Position numbers and translations under genes: made by a program | Origin: Psychrosphaera sp. F3M07 | GTDB lineage: Bacteria; Pseudomonadota; Gammaproteobacteria; Enterobacterales; Alteromonadaceae | Direction of reading: 5' to 3' | Assembly (NCBI RefSeq): GCF_018860345.1 | Contig: NZ_JAHKPJ010000002.1 | Coordinates: forward strand, 73,024-137,023 | Length of the DNA stretch: 64,000 bases | In this document: positions 17,551 through 26,139 of the stretch, piece after piece | Position numbering within the stretch: position 1 is the stretch's first letter | How the letters are laid out: each line of letters starts with the position of its first letter | Notes under the pieces: model-generated | Told to the model about the DNA's origin: nothing | The model's database searches: none | The model's input: only the letters and a program-made list of their open reading frames with translations

Positions 17551-19424
17551 TAGTTAGCGTCTACTTGTTTTTTAACATCAGAATCGTAGCTTTTATCAAG
17601 ATCATAGCTTTTATCAAGATCATAGCTGGGACGTAAACGGATCAAGGTTGGTTGTGCATCTTCGATGTGCCAGCTTGGAAAACTAGAATTAGTGGTATAC
17701 ACATCACCGTTTGGTGCAATTTCAACATCACGGGTAAAAGTTACACGTTTTGGCATAGGGAAATGTTGCCATTCTTGTTTATCAATATTAAAGCTGTACA
17801 AGGCATCGGAAGTATTACCGTTTACCCAAACGATATCGCGCTTAGTATCAACGTTAAGTGAATAGGGTGTTTCGCTACCTAGCGGATAAACAGGTAGTGG
17901 GTAGTTAGTGTAAGTTTCCGTAATAGGATCAAATTTTACTATCATCGACTCAGGAAATGCGGCAATCCATAAATTGCCTTTAGAGTCGGTACGTAAACGA
18001 CGAGGCCCTTTAAATGGCGTATCGTATACCGTGACTTGTTTGGTTTTAGCATCAATTTTACCAATAGAGTCGGCTAATAAACGGGCAAACCATATATCAC
18101 CATTTGGAGTGATGTCGATACCATAAGGCATAGGTAACCCAGATGATTGTTCGTCTATGCTTACCCAGTTGGCAAGTGGTAATCCCCAGTCCATTAATTT
18201 TAAGATCACGCCCATTAATGAAACCGTCACCCCTTCTTGGAAGTTTCTAGCCGGTAAGTCAAACAATTCAAACTCTTTATTAGTGCGGTCGAACATGGCA
18301 ATTTGATTGGATAGTGCCATGGTGAACCAAACTCTATCTTGTTGATCAACTCTTACGGTATGTGGGTAATAACCATTATCCATGTGATGGTTTGTGAACT
18401 CTTTAGTTCTAGGGTTAAATTCAACTAAACGTTGTTGATAAGAGGTTGTGATAAAGATGTTGCCATCTTTAGGTGACTCAGCAAAAGAATGGATGCCGGC
18501 AAAGGTTTCATGTTTTGGAAAAGTAGCTAAACGAGCACTCATCAAGCCGCCATGTTTATCATACGTTTCACGTTTTAGACGGTAAACAATGAACTCACCT
18601 GTTTTTGGGTTTAGTTCGTATAATCTGTCTTGTAAGTTATCACCTATGTAAATTAAGCCATTTGAGTGATACAGCAAGTCATGCATTTGTGAGAACGAAT
18701 CACCAATAGGCCAAGAGGTGATCTCTGCGTCTTGTAATATTGGAGACCAGTTTGTGCCTTTTGGAATTAATTCAGGGTTTTCGTATAATTGTTTGTAACC
18801 ATTGGCTAATAATCCGGGTAATACTTCTTGTGCATCATCATGAATTCGAGCGCCATAACCTATCATTCGATTCATCACTTCTTGCCAGTTTTCTTCTGGG
18901 CGAGGGCGACGGAAAAAATATGAACCTTGTTGATGACAAAAACCACATTGTAAAATGTAGTGCTGCTTTAAGTCTGGATCATTACCCATGTCTAAAGCCG
19001 CTAACCAAGTATTGGCTGGACGAGACTCTGCACGTTTTAATACATCCGTTATCGGTTTCATGACAAAGCTGGCATCTTGATCCCCCATCATTTCTGAGGT
19101 CACATCTTCCATATCTGGCGCTCTTAAACGAATACGCACATTTTTATCAGCATACTGGCTAAACTCAACCTGACCAAGTTCATTGGTGAATTTAGTATTT
19201 ACTGCACTCACACGGTTTAACTTACCATGCGGCGGGTAACCATGATCTGACTTATCTAGATTGTAATCATCAACGGCGGTTTGTCTTACCATCACATTTG
19301 AAAGCGGCTTACCGTTTTTATCCGTTACTGTAATTGTTGCTGCTTGAGCAAAAGACACACTAAATAAGGTGTTTATCAATACAGTGATGACCGCAACAAA
19401 ATATAAGATTGGATTGTTTTTCAT
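17550..19424 (-). CDS. Exported beta-propeller (Vgb-lyase-like) with c-type haem motif
   Basis: A 624-residue periplasmic protein with three parts. A signal peptide ends near residue 28 (VSFAQA). Residues 29-125 look like a carboxypeptidase-regulatory (CnaB-like) beta-sandwich. Residues 140-235 hold a single CxxCH haem-attachment motif (Cys160-Gly-Phe-Cys-His164). Residues 240-600 form a propeller with repeated PNGDIWFA/KGNLWIA-type blades, as in streptogramin B lyase and SMP-30. A haem plus propeller suggests an oxidoreductase or lyase on a lactone- or ether-like substrate, but no function is established. The C-terminus carries a short tandem repeat. It is the central gene of its operon. Confidence 0.75.
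   Translation of the reverse strand: MKNNPILYFVAVITVLINTLFSVSFAQAATITVTDKNGKPLSNVMVRQTAVDDYNLDKSDHGYPPHGKLNRVSAVNTKFTNELGQVEFSQYADKNVRIRLRAPDMEDVTSEMMGDQDASFVMKPITDVLKRAESRPANTWLAALDMGNDPDLKQHYILQCGFCHQQGSYFFRRPRPEENWQEVMNRMIGYGARIHDDAQEVLPGLLANGYKQLYENPELIPKGTNWSPILQDAEITSWPIGDSFSQMHDLLYHSNGLIYIGDNLQDRLYELNPKTGEFIVYRLKRETYDKHGGLMSARLATFPKHETFAGIHSFAESPKDGNIFITTSYQQRLVEFNPRTKEFTNHHMDNGYYPHTVRVDQQDRVWFTMALSNQIAMFDRTNKEFELFDLPARNFQEGVTVSLMGVILKLMDWGLPLANWVSIDEQSSGLPMPYGIDITPNGDIWFARLLADSIGKIDAKTKQVTVYDTPFKGPRRLRTDSKGNLWIAAFPESMIVKFDPITETYTNYPLPVYPLGSETPYSLNVDTKRDIVWVNGNTSDALYSFNIDKQEWQHFPMPKRVTFTRDVEIAPNGDVYTTNSSFPSWHIEDAQPTLIRLRPSYDLDKSYDLDKSYDSDVKKQVDAN
17583..17627. repeat. 18-bp tandem repeat inside the propeller gene
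   Basis: Two and a half copies of an 18-bp unit (ATCATAGCTTTTATCAAG, one copy with a single change) encode the repeated hexapeptide SYDLDK near the C-terminus. The unit is a multiple of three, so copy-number change would keep the frame. Confidence 0.85.
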
Positions 19425-19427
19425 TTA

Positions 19428-20381
19428 TTATTGCTCCACGTCTGTTGATGAAAGTTGTAAATAAGCATAAAGGGCTTGTTCAGATGTATACCTTGGCTGA
19501 TGATTAAATTGTTGTTTAATTTTTGAGTTGTCTAATACCGGACGATATTTAATAAATTTCACTTGTTCAGGTCCGTATTGAATAATACCTAATGGCTTTA
19601 AAATGCTAAGTGCTGCTTGGATCAACAATGGTGGCAATGGCAAATAAGGTTTGTTGAGTCTTTTAGCAATTTGTCTCATTGATAAAGCACCATCTCCAGC
19701 GACATTAAATTGTCCGGTTATATCTGTTGTAACCGCTTCAACTAAATAATCAACAACATCCAAAGACCAAATAAAGTTAAATGGGCCTGGGTAACCAATT
19801 AGTCCAGTGATAATGCGTTGTTCAAATAGGTTCACTACAGGACCTTCAAAGTTAGGTCCGATAATAGCCCCGGGTCTTAATATCACTTGCTTCATATCAG
19901 GGTAAGTATCAACCGCATTTGCCATTATTTGCTCTACTTGTGCTTTATGAGCAGAATAAAAATAGTCCATGTTGCCTTTTGTTGGGCGGTCTTCGGTGAT
20001 GAGACTGTTAATGTTTTCTGGATGATAACCATAGGCTGCACCACTGGTAGTGATTACAAACTTTTCTACACCAATTTGAGCACATAAATTGGTTAAGTTT
20101 TCTGTGGCTTGTACATCAATTTTATAAGCAAGTTCACGAGTTAAGGTTTTTGATATTTGTAATACCGAGGCCAAATGGATAAAACCTTGCGGGCGCACCT
20201 GTTCTACCCAATGAAGAAACTGATCGCTAGTAATGTCGAGTTGTTGATAAATTAAACCAGCATGTTGAGGAAATGGGTTCGGTTTTATATCCGTCGCGAA
20301 GACTTGATGTGATTGTTGTAACAAGGTTTCGACTAATTGTTTGCCAATACAACCAGCTGCACCTGTGATCATTACTTTCAT
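19428..20381 (-). CDS. NAD-dependent epimerase/dehydratase (extended SDR)
   Basis: A 317-residue extended SDR. The N-terminal Rossmann motif is GAAGCIG (7-13), and the catalytic Tyr-x3-Lys is YSAHK near residue 142, with a preceding Ser/Thr-rich strand (ITTSGAAYG). Family members act on nucleotide sugars, steroids or other alicyclic compounds. The C-terminal helical region (LPLPPLLIQAALSILKPLG) is hydrophobic, as in the 3-beta-HSD-like subgroup. The gene starts 14 bp after the BASS transporter gene and ends 3 bp before the haem-propeller gene, so it is inside one operon. Its substrate is unknown. Confidence 0.88.
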   Translation of the reverse strand: MKVMITGAAGCIGKQLVETLLQQSHQVFATDIKPNPFPQHAGLIYQQLDITSDQFLHWVEQVRPQGFIHLASVLQISKTLTRELAYKIDVQATENLTNLCAQIGVEKFVITTSGAAYGYHPENINSLITEDRPTKGNMDYFYSAHKAQVEQIMANAVDTYPDMKQVILRPGAIIGPNFEGPVVNLFEQRIITGLIGYPGPFNFIWSLDVVDYLVEAVTTDITGQFNVAGDGALSMRQIAKRLNKPYLPLPPLLIQAALSILKPLGIIQYGPEQVKFIKYRPVLDNSKIKQQFNHQPRYTSEQALYAYLQLSSTDVEQ

Positions 20382-20395
20382 TGAATTTACCTATT

Positions 20396-21319
20396 CTACT
20401 TTGCGTTTGGTTGGGTTGGAATTGCGCTGGTGGCAGAGAAATAACGTCTGAATGTCAGCGCAATCAATAAACCAGAAACAATATGCCAAGTGCCCCAAAA
20501 TGCGCTGATAAGTGCCATGCCCGCTTCCCCATTAAATTGCGTAAATACAATCGCAATAGCTAGTGAAGAGTTTTGCATGCCCACTTCGATAGTGGTGGCC
20601 TTGATATCTCTTTGCTGTAACCCGGCAAACTTGCCACTTAAAAAACCTAATACATAAGCCAAAGCATTGTGTAATAACACGATGGTGAATATCAGATAAA
20701 AGTGCGATAAAAAGGCTTCTTGATTTCGGGTGATAGCAATACTGATAAAAGCAATAAGTGCTAAAAGACTCGTGACGTTGAATACTCGATGGATCTTTTT
20801 CGCAATATTGGGCCATTTGCTACTTATTAATAAACCTATGGCTAACGGTAGGGCTAATACAAATAACAAATTAATGAATAATGCAGTGGAGTCCACATTG
20901 ATGGTTTGTAACATTAGCGCTGTGTTTGGATTTAATTGAGACCAAAATATAAAGTTAATTGGTAAAAAAACGACGGCCAATGCACTAGAAGCTGCAGTCA
21001 TTGATATTGATAATGCGGTATTGCCCCCTGATAAATGGGTTACAAAATTAGAAATGGCACCACCAGGACACGCTGAAACTAAAATCATGCCTAGCTCAAT
21101 ACCCGCAGGTAAATCGAGTATTAAAGTTAATGCCGTGGTAAGTGCCGGTAAAAACAAAAATTGGGCGGTTAATCCAGCAATAATGGCTTTAGGCATTTTA
21201 GCGACGGCTCTGAAATCATGCCATTTAATGTCTAACGCAACACCTAATATCATACTTGCTAAAACAAGGTTTAATAACCATTGGGAGTTAGCGTCGTAAT
21301 ATACTTGTCCTACTTCCAT
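20396..21319 (-). CDS. Bile acid:sodium symporter (BASS) family transporter
   Basis: A 307-residue inner-membrane protein with about nine or ten segments. The BASS signature is clear: SACPGGAISNFVTHLSGGNT, where the crossover helices bind sodium, and a second crossover near EVGMQNSSLAIAI. BASS proteins move organic anions such as bile acids, pantoate, pyruvate or 2-keto acids with sodium. As the first structural gene after an AraC regulator it may import the pathway substrate. It lies 14 bp before the epimerase gene. Confidence 0.92.
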   Translation of the reverse strand: MEVGQVYYDANSQWLLNLVLASMILGVALDIKWHDFRAVAKMPKAIIAGLTAQFLFLPALTTALTLILDLPAGIELGMILVSACPGGAISNFVTHLSGGNTALSISMTAASSALAVVFLPINFIFWSQLNPNTALMLQTINVDSTALFINLLFVLALPLAIGLLISSKWPNIAKKIHRVFNVTSLLALIAFISIAITRNQEAFLSHFYLIFTIVLLHNALAYVLGFLSGKFAGLQQRDIKATTIEVGMQNSSLAIAIVFTQFNGEAGMALISAFWGTWHIVSGLLIALTFRRYFSATSAIPTQPNAK

Positions 21320-21409
21320 ATGTTTGTCTCTTTTAAAATATTGATTACATCATAACCAACCAACTTTTTGAATCAATGACTCAGTCTGACATGGTTTTGG
21401 CGCACAAAG

Positions 21410-22402
21410 TCAATTTTTGTTAATGGCTTTTCGATAACGAGCCGGAGAGGTCTGTTGCCATCGTTTAAAAGCTCGATTAAAGGCGCTTAACTCAGAAAAC
21501 CCTAATAACTCAGCTATATCATTTAAGGAGCGCTGACTGTGGGTTAAATAATTAATCGCTATGTCTTTTTTTACCTGGTCGACTAATTCTGAAAAACTGG
21601 TGTTAAGTTCATTTAATCTGCGTTGGAGGGTTCGTTCACTGACATTCAAATAGAGCGATAAATTCTGCAGACTTGGTTTTTTATAAGGCAGTTGCGTTGC
21701 AATAAAGTCCGTAGTTACTTCGATGGGATTTTGAATCGAATGCTCTGATAGTAATGAATCTGCGTATTTGGTGAGGGTTTTGTTTAACTCTACATTTGCC
21801 CCTGAACTGGCTGATTTCAATAGCTTAGAGCTTATCACTAAGCCAGTGAAGTCATGACTAAATGTAACAGGACAATCAAAGTACTGTTGATACTCAAGCG
21901 GGGTAGTTAAACATGAATGGCTAAAGTAAACATGAAACGGTGAGGTTGTGGAACGGGTCAAGCGTCTGGCAAATTCAATCCAACTGGTGATTAATTCTTC
22001 CGCTAGTTGTTCACTATTTTCAATCGCTGGTAACCACTTTAACGTGACAGTATTATTTTCAATAGTAAAGCTGGGAGTGCCTAAACTGCCTGCAATGGAT
22101 TGATATCGTCGCTGATTTGCTAATGCGACTTCAAGGGTCGGTGAGGTAAAAATAATCTGGCCTAACACACCCCATCTATCGGTATGTATATGTTGACCAT
22201 ACCGAAACCCTAAATTGTTCACGTGAAGGCAGGACTTTGCGTGATCGTATAAGGCTTGGTAGTGTTTGATATCTACTAATTTTTGCTGATTAAGTTGCTG
22301 CTCTGTTAAGTTAATTAACTCAAAACATTGTGTTCGTTCAATGCCTAAAATATGTAAATAATTAATAAAGCTATACACGGCATTACTGGATATATTAACC
22401 AT
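21410..22402 (-). CDS. AraC-family transcriptional regulator
   Basis: A 330-residue regulator with an N-terminal Arabinose_bd-type ligand domain, as in OruR/ArgR-like members, and a C-terminal AraC DNA-binding domain (about 225-325). The second helix-turn-helix shows LNDIAELLGFSELSAFNRAF followed by the conserved P-x-x-YR (SPARYRK). It is 90 bp upstream of the BASS gene in the same direction, which fits local control of the BASS-epimerase-propeller-MFS-SDR genes. The inducer is unknown; this domain type often senses hydrophobic or amino-acid-like ligands. Confidence 0.92.
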   Translation of the reverse strand: MVNISSNAVYSFINYLHILGIERTQCFELINLTEQQLNQQKLVDIKHYQALYDHAKSCLHVNNLGFRYGQHIHTDRWGVLGQIIFTSPTLEVALANQRRYQSIAGSLGTPSFTIENNTVTLKWLPAIENSEQLAEELITSWIEFARRLTRSTTSPFHVYFSHSCLTTPLEYQQYFDCPVTFSHDFTGLVISSKLLKSASSGANVELNKTLTKYADSLLSEHSIQNPIEVTTDFIATQLPYKKPSLQNLSLYLNVSERTLQRRLNELNTSFSELVDQVKKDIAINYLTHSQRSLNDIAELLGFSELSAFNRAFKRWQQTSPARYRKAINKN

Positions 22403-22501
22403 ACAAACCTAATAAAGTAGATATTCATCCCCCATTAAAGTGTTAATGTCGTATAAGGTCAAATTGTTTTTTGGTATAAAAGCTCTAATTGTATCGGACG
22501 T

Positions 22502-23485
22502 TTAATTTAGTTTGTTGGTGTAAATATTAAGTAAGTAAGGATCGACTTGTTTGGTTCCTAAGCCAGTTTTTTCTAGCTCGGTTAAGGTTAACTGCCCATT
22601 TACTTGCCCAGACATGACATTGTTATATCCTGAAATAAGACTTTCTACCGCAAAAGCACCTAATTTTGTGGCTAAAGTTCGATCCGCACAGCTGGCCAAA
22701 CCGCCACGTTGCATATGGCCTAAAACACTTGCTCGGCACTCTATTCCTATTTGTTTAGTTAACAATTCAGCCAGCGCTAAAGCGCCATCAGGGTAGGTGT
22801 TTTCGGCTGCGACTATAATATAACTGGCATGCCCGTTATCTATTAAGTAACTATTAATATGCTGTGCAATGTTTTGGACAATTAAGTGTGGGTCGATAGC
22901 CATTTCAGGGCAAATGATTTGCTCTGCCTCAGCGGCTATACCTACATTAAGTGCTAATTGCCCACTGTGTCGCCCCATCACTTCAATAATAAAAATCCGC
23001 TCAAATGCATCGGCGGTATCTCTAATTTTATCAATAGCATCCAATGCGGTATTGGACGCAGTATCAAAGCCAATCGTGTAGTCACTACCATCAATATCAT
23101 TATCTATGGTGCCTGGCACTCCTATTATAGGGATATCGGTGATTTGACTGAGTAAATGAGCACCTTGAAAACTGCCATCACCGCCAATCACAATTAACCC
23201 GTCAATTGAATTGTTGATCAAGGTTTCAATGACTTGGTTTCGATACTTTTGTTCCAACATTCTAGGACAACGCGCACTTTTTAAAATGGTCCCACCCAGG
23301 TGGGAGATATGTTTAACGTTAGCTAGGGTGAGGTCATGATGGATATCGTCGATTAAACCATTGTATCCACGCTCAAAACCAATACATTGAATATTATGAA
23401 AACTGGCAGTTGTCACAATCGAGTGTATTGCCGCATTCATTCCGGGGGCATCTCCACCAGAGGTAATAATTCCAACTGTTTTCAT
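22502..23485 (-). CDS. pfkA: 6-phosphofructokinase
   Basis: Phosphorylates fructose 6-phosphate with ATP, the committing step of glycolysis, in the cytosol. The 327 residues start at an ATG with GGA nine nt upstream; upstream in-frame TTG and ATG codons (23500, 23494) are possible but less supported. The N-terminal GIITSGGDAPGMNAAI, the GGDGSFQGA motif, PGTIDNDI with the catalytic Asp, and VMGRHSGQLAL identify the family. GGDG rather than GGDD argues for ATP and against pyrophosphate. It is a single gene between the AraC gene and a divergent lipoprotein gene. Confidence 0.94.
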   Translation of the reverse strand: MKTVGIITSGGDAPGMNAAIHSIVTTASFHNIQCIGFERGYNGLIDDIHHDLTLANVKHISHLGGTILKSARCPRMLEQKYRNQVIETLINNSIDGLIVIGGDGSFQGAHLLSQITDIPIIGVPGTIDNDIDGSDYTIGFDTASNTALDAIDKIRDTADAFERIFIIEVMGRHSGQLALNVGIAAEAEQIICPEMAIDPHLIVQNIAQHINSYLIDNGHASYIIVAAENTYPDGALALAELLTKQIGIECRASVLGHMQRGGLASCADRTLATKLGAFAVESLISGYNNVMSGQVNGQLTLTELEKTGLGTKQVDPYLLNIYTNKLN

Positions 23486-23657
23486 AACAAACATATCCAA
23501 GTTGTTTTTATTAGTTTGTCACTATTATGATCTAAAAGTAGGCTAAAAGGGTATTGATCTATAACAATAAAATATTAGCTTTATGTTAGGGTTTGTTTAT
23601 CGTTAACTGAAAGATGATCAAAACTTGGATAAGTGCTACAAGATGGAACGAACGTAA

Positions 23658-24497
23658 ATGCAAACAAGCGTGGAAAAATCTCTAATAATCATCATATTTA
23701 CGCTTTTTCTAACAGGCTGCAGTGCGAAGCTTGTATATAATTATGCTGACTGGTTAATCTTTTGGAAAATAGGTGACTATGTTGAGTTGAACTCAGAACA
23801 AAAAAAGGTATTAGAAAATAAAGTAGAAGAATTACAGAATTGGCATAGGACAGAAGAATTGCCATATTATTCTGCTTTACTAAAACAATTACGAAATATT
23901 GTTGAGAACAGAGACGAAAAAGAGTTGGCTGCCTTATTCTTACAAGGCCCTATGATATGGCAACGTTCGATTACCAAATTATCTCCTGAAATCATTGAAT
24001 TTTTGACTTTGTTGTCAACATCACAAAAACAAGAACTCATAACTAACATTGGCTCCATCCAACAAGAAACCAATGAAAAGTGGTTAAAAGAGATAGAAGA
24101 TGGTAATCAACAACGAATTGAAGATGCAGAACAAAGAATTGAGGACTACGTTGGTAAACTAACAAAAAAGCAGAAAGAGACGTTAGTCATATATGAACAG
24201 CAACGCCCAAATATCATCCCTTTGAGGATTGAAGGGAGGAAACGTTGGTTAACCTTGTTTTCTAAAGCAATCTTACAAGATCCTGAGATTGATAAAACAT
24301 TGGTGGAGAAACTACTCACCGATCTGTCGAGTCATCGTAGTATAAAACAACAAGCTTTAACTGAGCAGATTACCCAATTAAATTTGTCCAAATTTAGATA
24401 TCTACTAAAATCTATGACGGATAAACAACAATCAAAATTGTTAATAAAAATAGATGACATTACTAAAGATATAGATCAGCTATCGAAACAAATTTAA
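23658..24497 (+). CDS. DUF6279-family lipoprotein
   Basis: A 279-residue predicted lipoprotein. The signal peptide ends in LFLTGC, with Cys21 as the lipidation site. The mature protein is almost entirely helical and highly charged, with long coiled-coil-like stretches (EDAEQRIEDYVGKLTKKQKE). The N-terminal KLVYNYADWLIFWKIGDYVEL matches the family I recall as DUF6279, whose function is unknown. It is alone between the divergent pfkA and the msrC operon. Confidence 0.8.
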   Translation: MQTSVEKSLIIIIFTLFLTGCSAKLVYNYADWLIFWKIGDYVELNSEQKKVLENKVEELQNWHRTEELPYYSALLKQLRNIVENRDEKELAALFLQGPMIWQRSITKLSPEIIEFLTLLSTSQKQELITNIGSIQQETNEKWLKEIEDGNQQRIEDAEQRIEDYVGKLTKKQKETLVIYEQQRPNIIPLRIEGRKRWLTLFSKAILQDPEIDKTLVEKLLTDLSSHRSIKQQALTEQITQLNLSKFRYLLKSMTDKQQSKLLIKIDDITKDIDQLSKQI

Positions 24498-24620
24498 ATA
24501 CATTTACAACATTCGTCTACTATTTAAAGTTAAATATTTGGTGTCAATGTTGCTTAATAAAAATCAAATAGACAGGCCGTTCATGTGGTAATTATCAATA
24601 TAGATGTTTTTTTATCCATT

Positions 24621-24632
24621 TAGACTAGTCTA
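24621..24632. promoter_or_regulatory. 12-bp perfect palindrome upstream of msrC-proQ-prc
   Basis: TAGACTAGTCTA is perfectly symmetric and directly abuts the candidate -35 box. It could be a repressor or activator site, but a chance palindrome in AT-rich DNA is not excluded. Confidence 0.3.
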
Positions 24633-24662
24633 TTGCCATTAATTCGGTTGCTAACCTTTAAT
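24633..24662 (+). promoter_or_regulatory. Possible promoter for msrC
   Basis: TTGCCA (24633-24638), an 18-bp spacer and TTTAAT (24657-24662) lie about 65 bp before the msrC start. The match is moderate. Confidence 0.35.
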
Positions 24663-24728
24663 TTTGGGGCGGATCAGAGTAAGTTACGGCGTTACGTTTA
24701 GAAATGACCAATTAATTAAAGGTGTATC

Positions 24729-25211
24729 TTGGCCAAAATAGAGTTATATCGTGAAATAAATATGCAAGTGAACGCACTTTGTGAGGGGGAACCAAACCTT
24801 ATCGCAAACTTAGCAAACATAAGTGCAATATTATTCGATAGATTAGCAAACATAAACTGGGCAGGCTTTTATTTAATGCAAGACCCAATACATGGTAGTG
24901 TTCAAGAACTTGTATTAGGTCCATTTCAAGGTAAAGCTGCATGCATACGGATACCTGTGGGTAGAGGCGTTTGCGGAACTGCAGTTGCAACTAAAACATC
25001 TCAATTAATTGAAGATGTTCATGCATTTGACGGACATATAGCTTGTGATGCCGCAAGTAACTCTGAAATTGTGGTACCTATCATTATAAATGACGAGGTT
25101 GTTGCGGTTTTAGATATAGATAGTCCGAGTATAGGTCGATTTGATCAAGATGATTTAAATGGAATTGAAACTATAGTTAGTTTTATTGAAACTATTTGGC
25201 CGAAGAAATAA
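24729..25211 (+). CDS. msrC: Free methionine-(R)-sulfoxide reductase, GAF domain
   Basis: Reduces free methionine-R-sulfoxide in the cytosol, a repair step after oxidation (YebR/fRMsr family). The 160 residues form one GAF domain. The three conserved cysteines are Cys72 (AACIRIP), Cys82 (GRGVCGTA) and Cys106 (GHIACDA), with the same spacing as the E. coli enzyme. NWAGFYL and VLDIDSP are further family landmarks. The start is a TTG at 24729 after AAGGTG; starting at the later ATG would remove conserved N-terminal residues. It opens a run of four same-strand genes ending with prc, and msrC lies near proQ-prc in enterobacteria too. Confidence 0.93.
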   Translation: MAKIELYREINMQVNALCEGEPNLIANLANISAILFDRLANINWAGFYLMQDPIHGSVQELVLGPFQGKAACIRIPVGRGVCGTAVATKTSQLIEDVHAFDGHIACDAASNSEIVVPIIINDEVVAVLDIDSPSIGRFDQDDLNGIETIVSFIETIWPKK

Positions 25212-25217
25212 CAACAA

Positions 25218-25502
25218 ATGAAAGATTTTATAAATATCCATGATTACATTATTAGTTCGGAACTAGTAGGTGATTGGGATGGTAAAGAAGAAGAGGTGAC
25301 TGATCGGATCAATACAATGATCCATCAGGCCTATGATATGTTCCCGGAAGACATCACAACCGAAACCGCGGAACAATTATTTGATGAATTATGGGCGGCA
25401 GTAGCAGGGCAAGAATTTGTTATTGAAGCAGAATATGATGAACTGGAAAGCTGGTTAGATACCTTTGTTCGCCAGAAGCTAGATGAAATAGAGTACGATT
25501 GA
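25218..25502 (+). CDS. Unknown acidic 94-residue protein in the proQ operon
   Basis: A strongly acidic, helical, soluble 94-residue protein with no signal peptide or cysteine-rich motif. It starts 6 bp after msrC, and its TGA stop overlaps the proQ ATG (TGATG), so it should be translationally coupled to proQ. I do not recognise a family. Being between msrC and proQ-prc, it could modulate ProQ or its basic RNA-binding surface, but this is only an inference. The ribosome-binding site is weak, consistent with coupling. Confidence 0.75.
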   Translation: MKDFINIHDYIISSELVGDWDGKEEEVTDRINTMIHQAYDMFPEDITTETAEQLFDELWAAVAGQEFVIEAEYDELESWLDTFVRQKLDEIEYD

Positions 25503-26131
25503 TGCAAAATCAAGAAAAAACAGATTTAAATAAAGTAATTGAATTTTTAACCGTTAAGTTTCCAAAGAGCTTTAGCTTAAAAGGCGACGCTAAACCACTT
25601 AAAGTCGGTATATTTAATGATATAGCTGAGCAAATTGGTGAAGAAGATCCAGTTTCAAAAACCCAAATTAGACATGCATTACGTCGTTATACTAATAGCT
25701 GGCGCTATCTTGAGGCTGTTGTTAAAGGCGGCCAACGAGTTGATTTGGAAGGGAATGATGTTGAAGCGTTAACAGAAGAACACGTTCAGCATGCACAGGA
25801 GCAATTAGCTCAAAGCAAAGCTAAATTCCAAGAAAAGAAAAAAGCAAATGCGGGTAAGGACAAGAAACCTTACAAAAAACCGGCTAAAAATGTTGCTAAT
25901 CCACCGAAAAGAAAACCAAAATCGGAAAGCCAAGGAACTAAACCTACTGCTGAGCCTCAAAAAGAACTTGTAGCCAATGATGACTTTACCGAAGGTAAAC
26001 AGGTTCAAGTTAAGTTAGGCGCTTCACCAGTTGCTGCGACAATTGTAGAAACATCAAAAAATGATGTGTCAGTTCAATTGGCTTCAGGTATGGTGATGAA
26101 AGTAAATAAGGAAAATATCTTCCAAGCATAG
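25502..26131 (+). CDS. proQ: RNA chaperone ProQ
   Basis: A global RNA-binding protein of the ProQ/FinO family that binds structured RNAs and 3' ends. The ATG at 25502 overlaps the previous stop; the 209 residues hold an N-terminal FinO domain (about 8-110, FPKSFSLKGDAKPLKVGIFN and QIRHALRRYTNSWRYL), a Lys/Pro-rich linker (about 115-165), and a C-terminal Tudor-like domain (VQVKLGASPVAATIVE to MVMKVNKENIFQA). prc follows 8 bp later. Confidence 0.95.
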   Translation: MQNQEKTDLNKVIEFLTVKFPKSFSLKGDAKPLKVGIFNDIAEQIGEEDPVSKTQIRHALRRYTNSWRYLEAVVKGGQRVDLEGNDVEALTEEHVQHAQEQLAQSKAKFQEKKKANAGKDKKPYKKPAKNVANPPKRKPKSESQGTKPTAEPQKELVANDDFTEGKQVQVKLGASPVAATIVETSKNDVSVQLASGMVMKVNKENIFQA

Positions 26132-26139
26132 GAGTTCAT

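Noticed and set aside
17583-17627. Possible CRISPR-like array
   Set aside because: Units are adjacent with no spacers and encode an in-frame peptide repeat in the propeller gene.
22502-23485. Pyrophosphate-dependent phosphofructokinase
   Set aside because: The motif GGDGS rather than GGDD-type points to ATP use.
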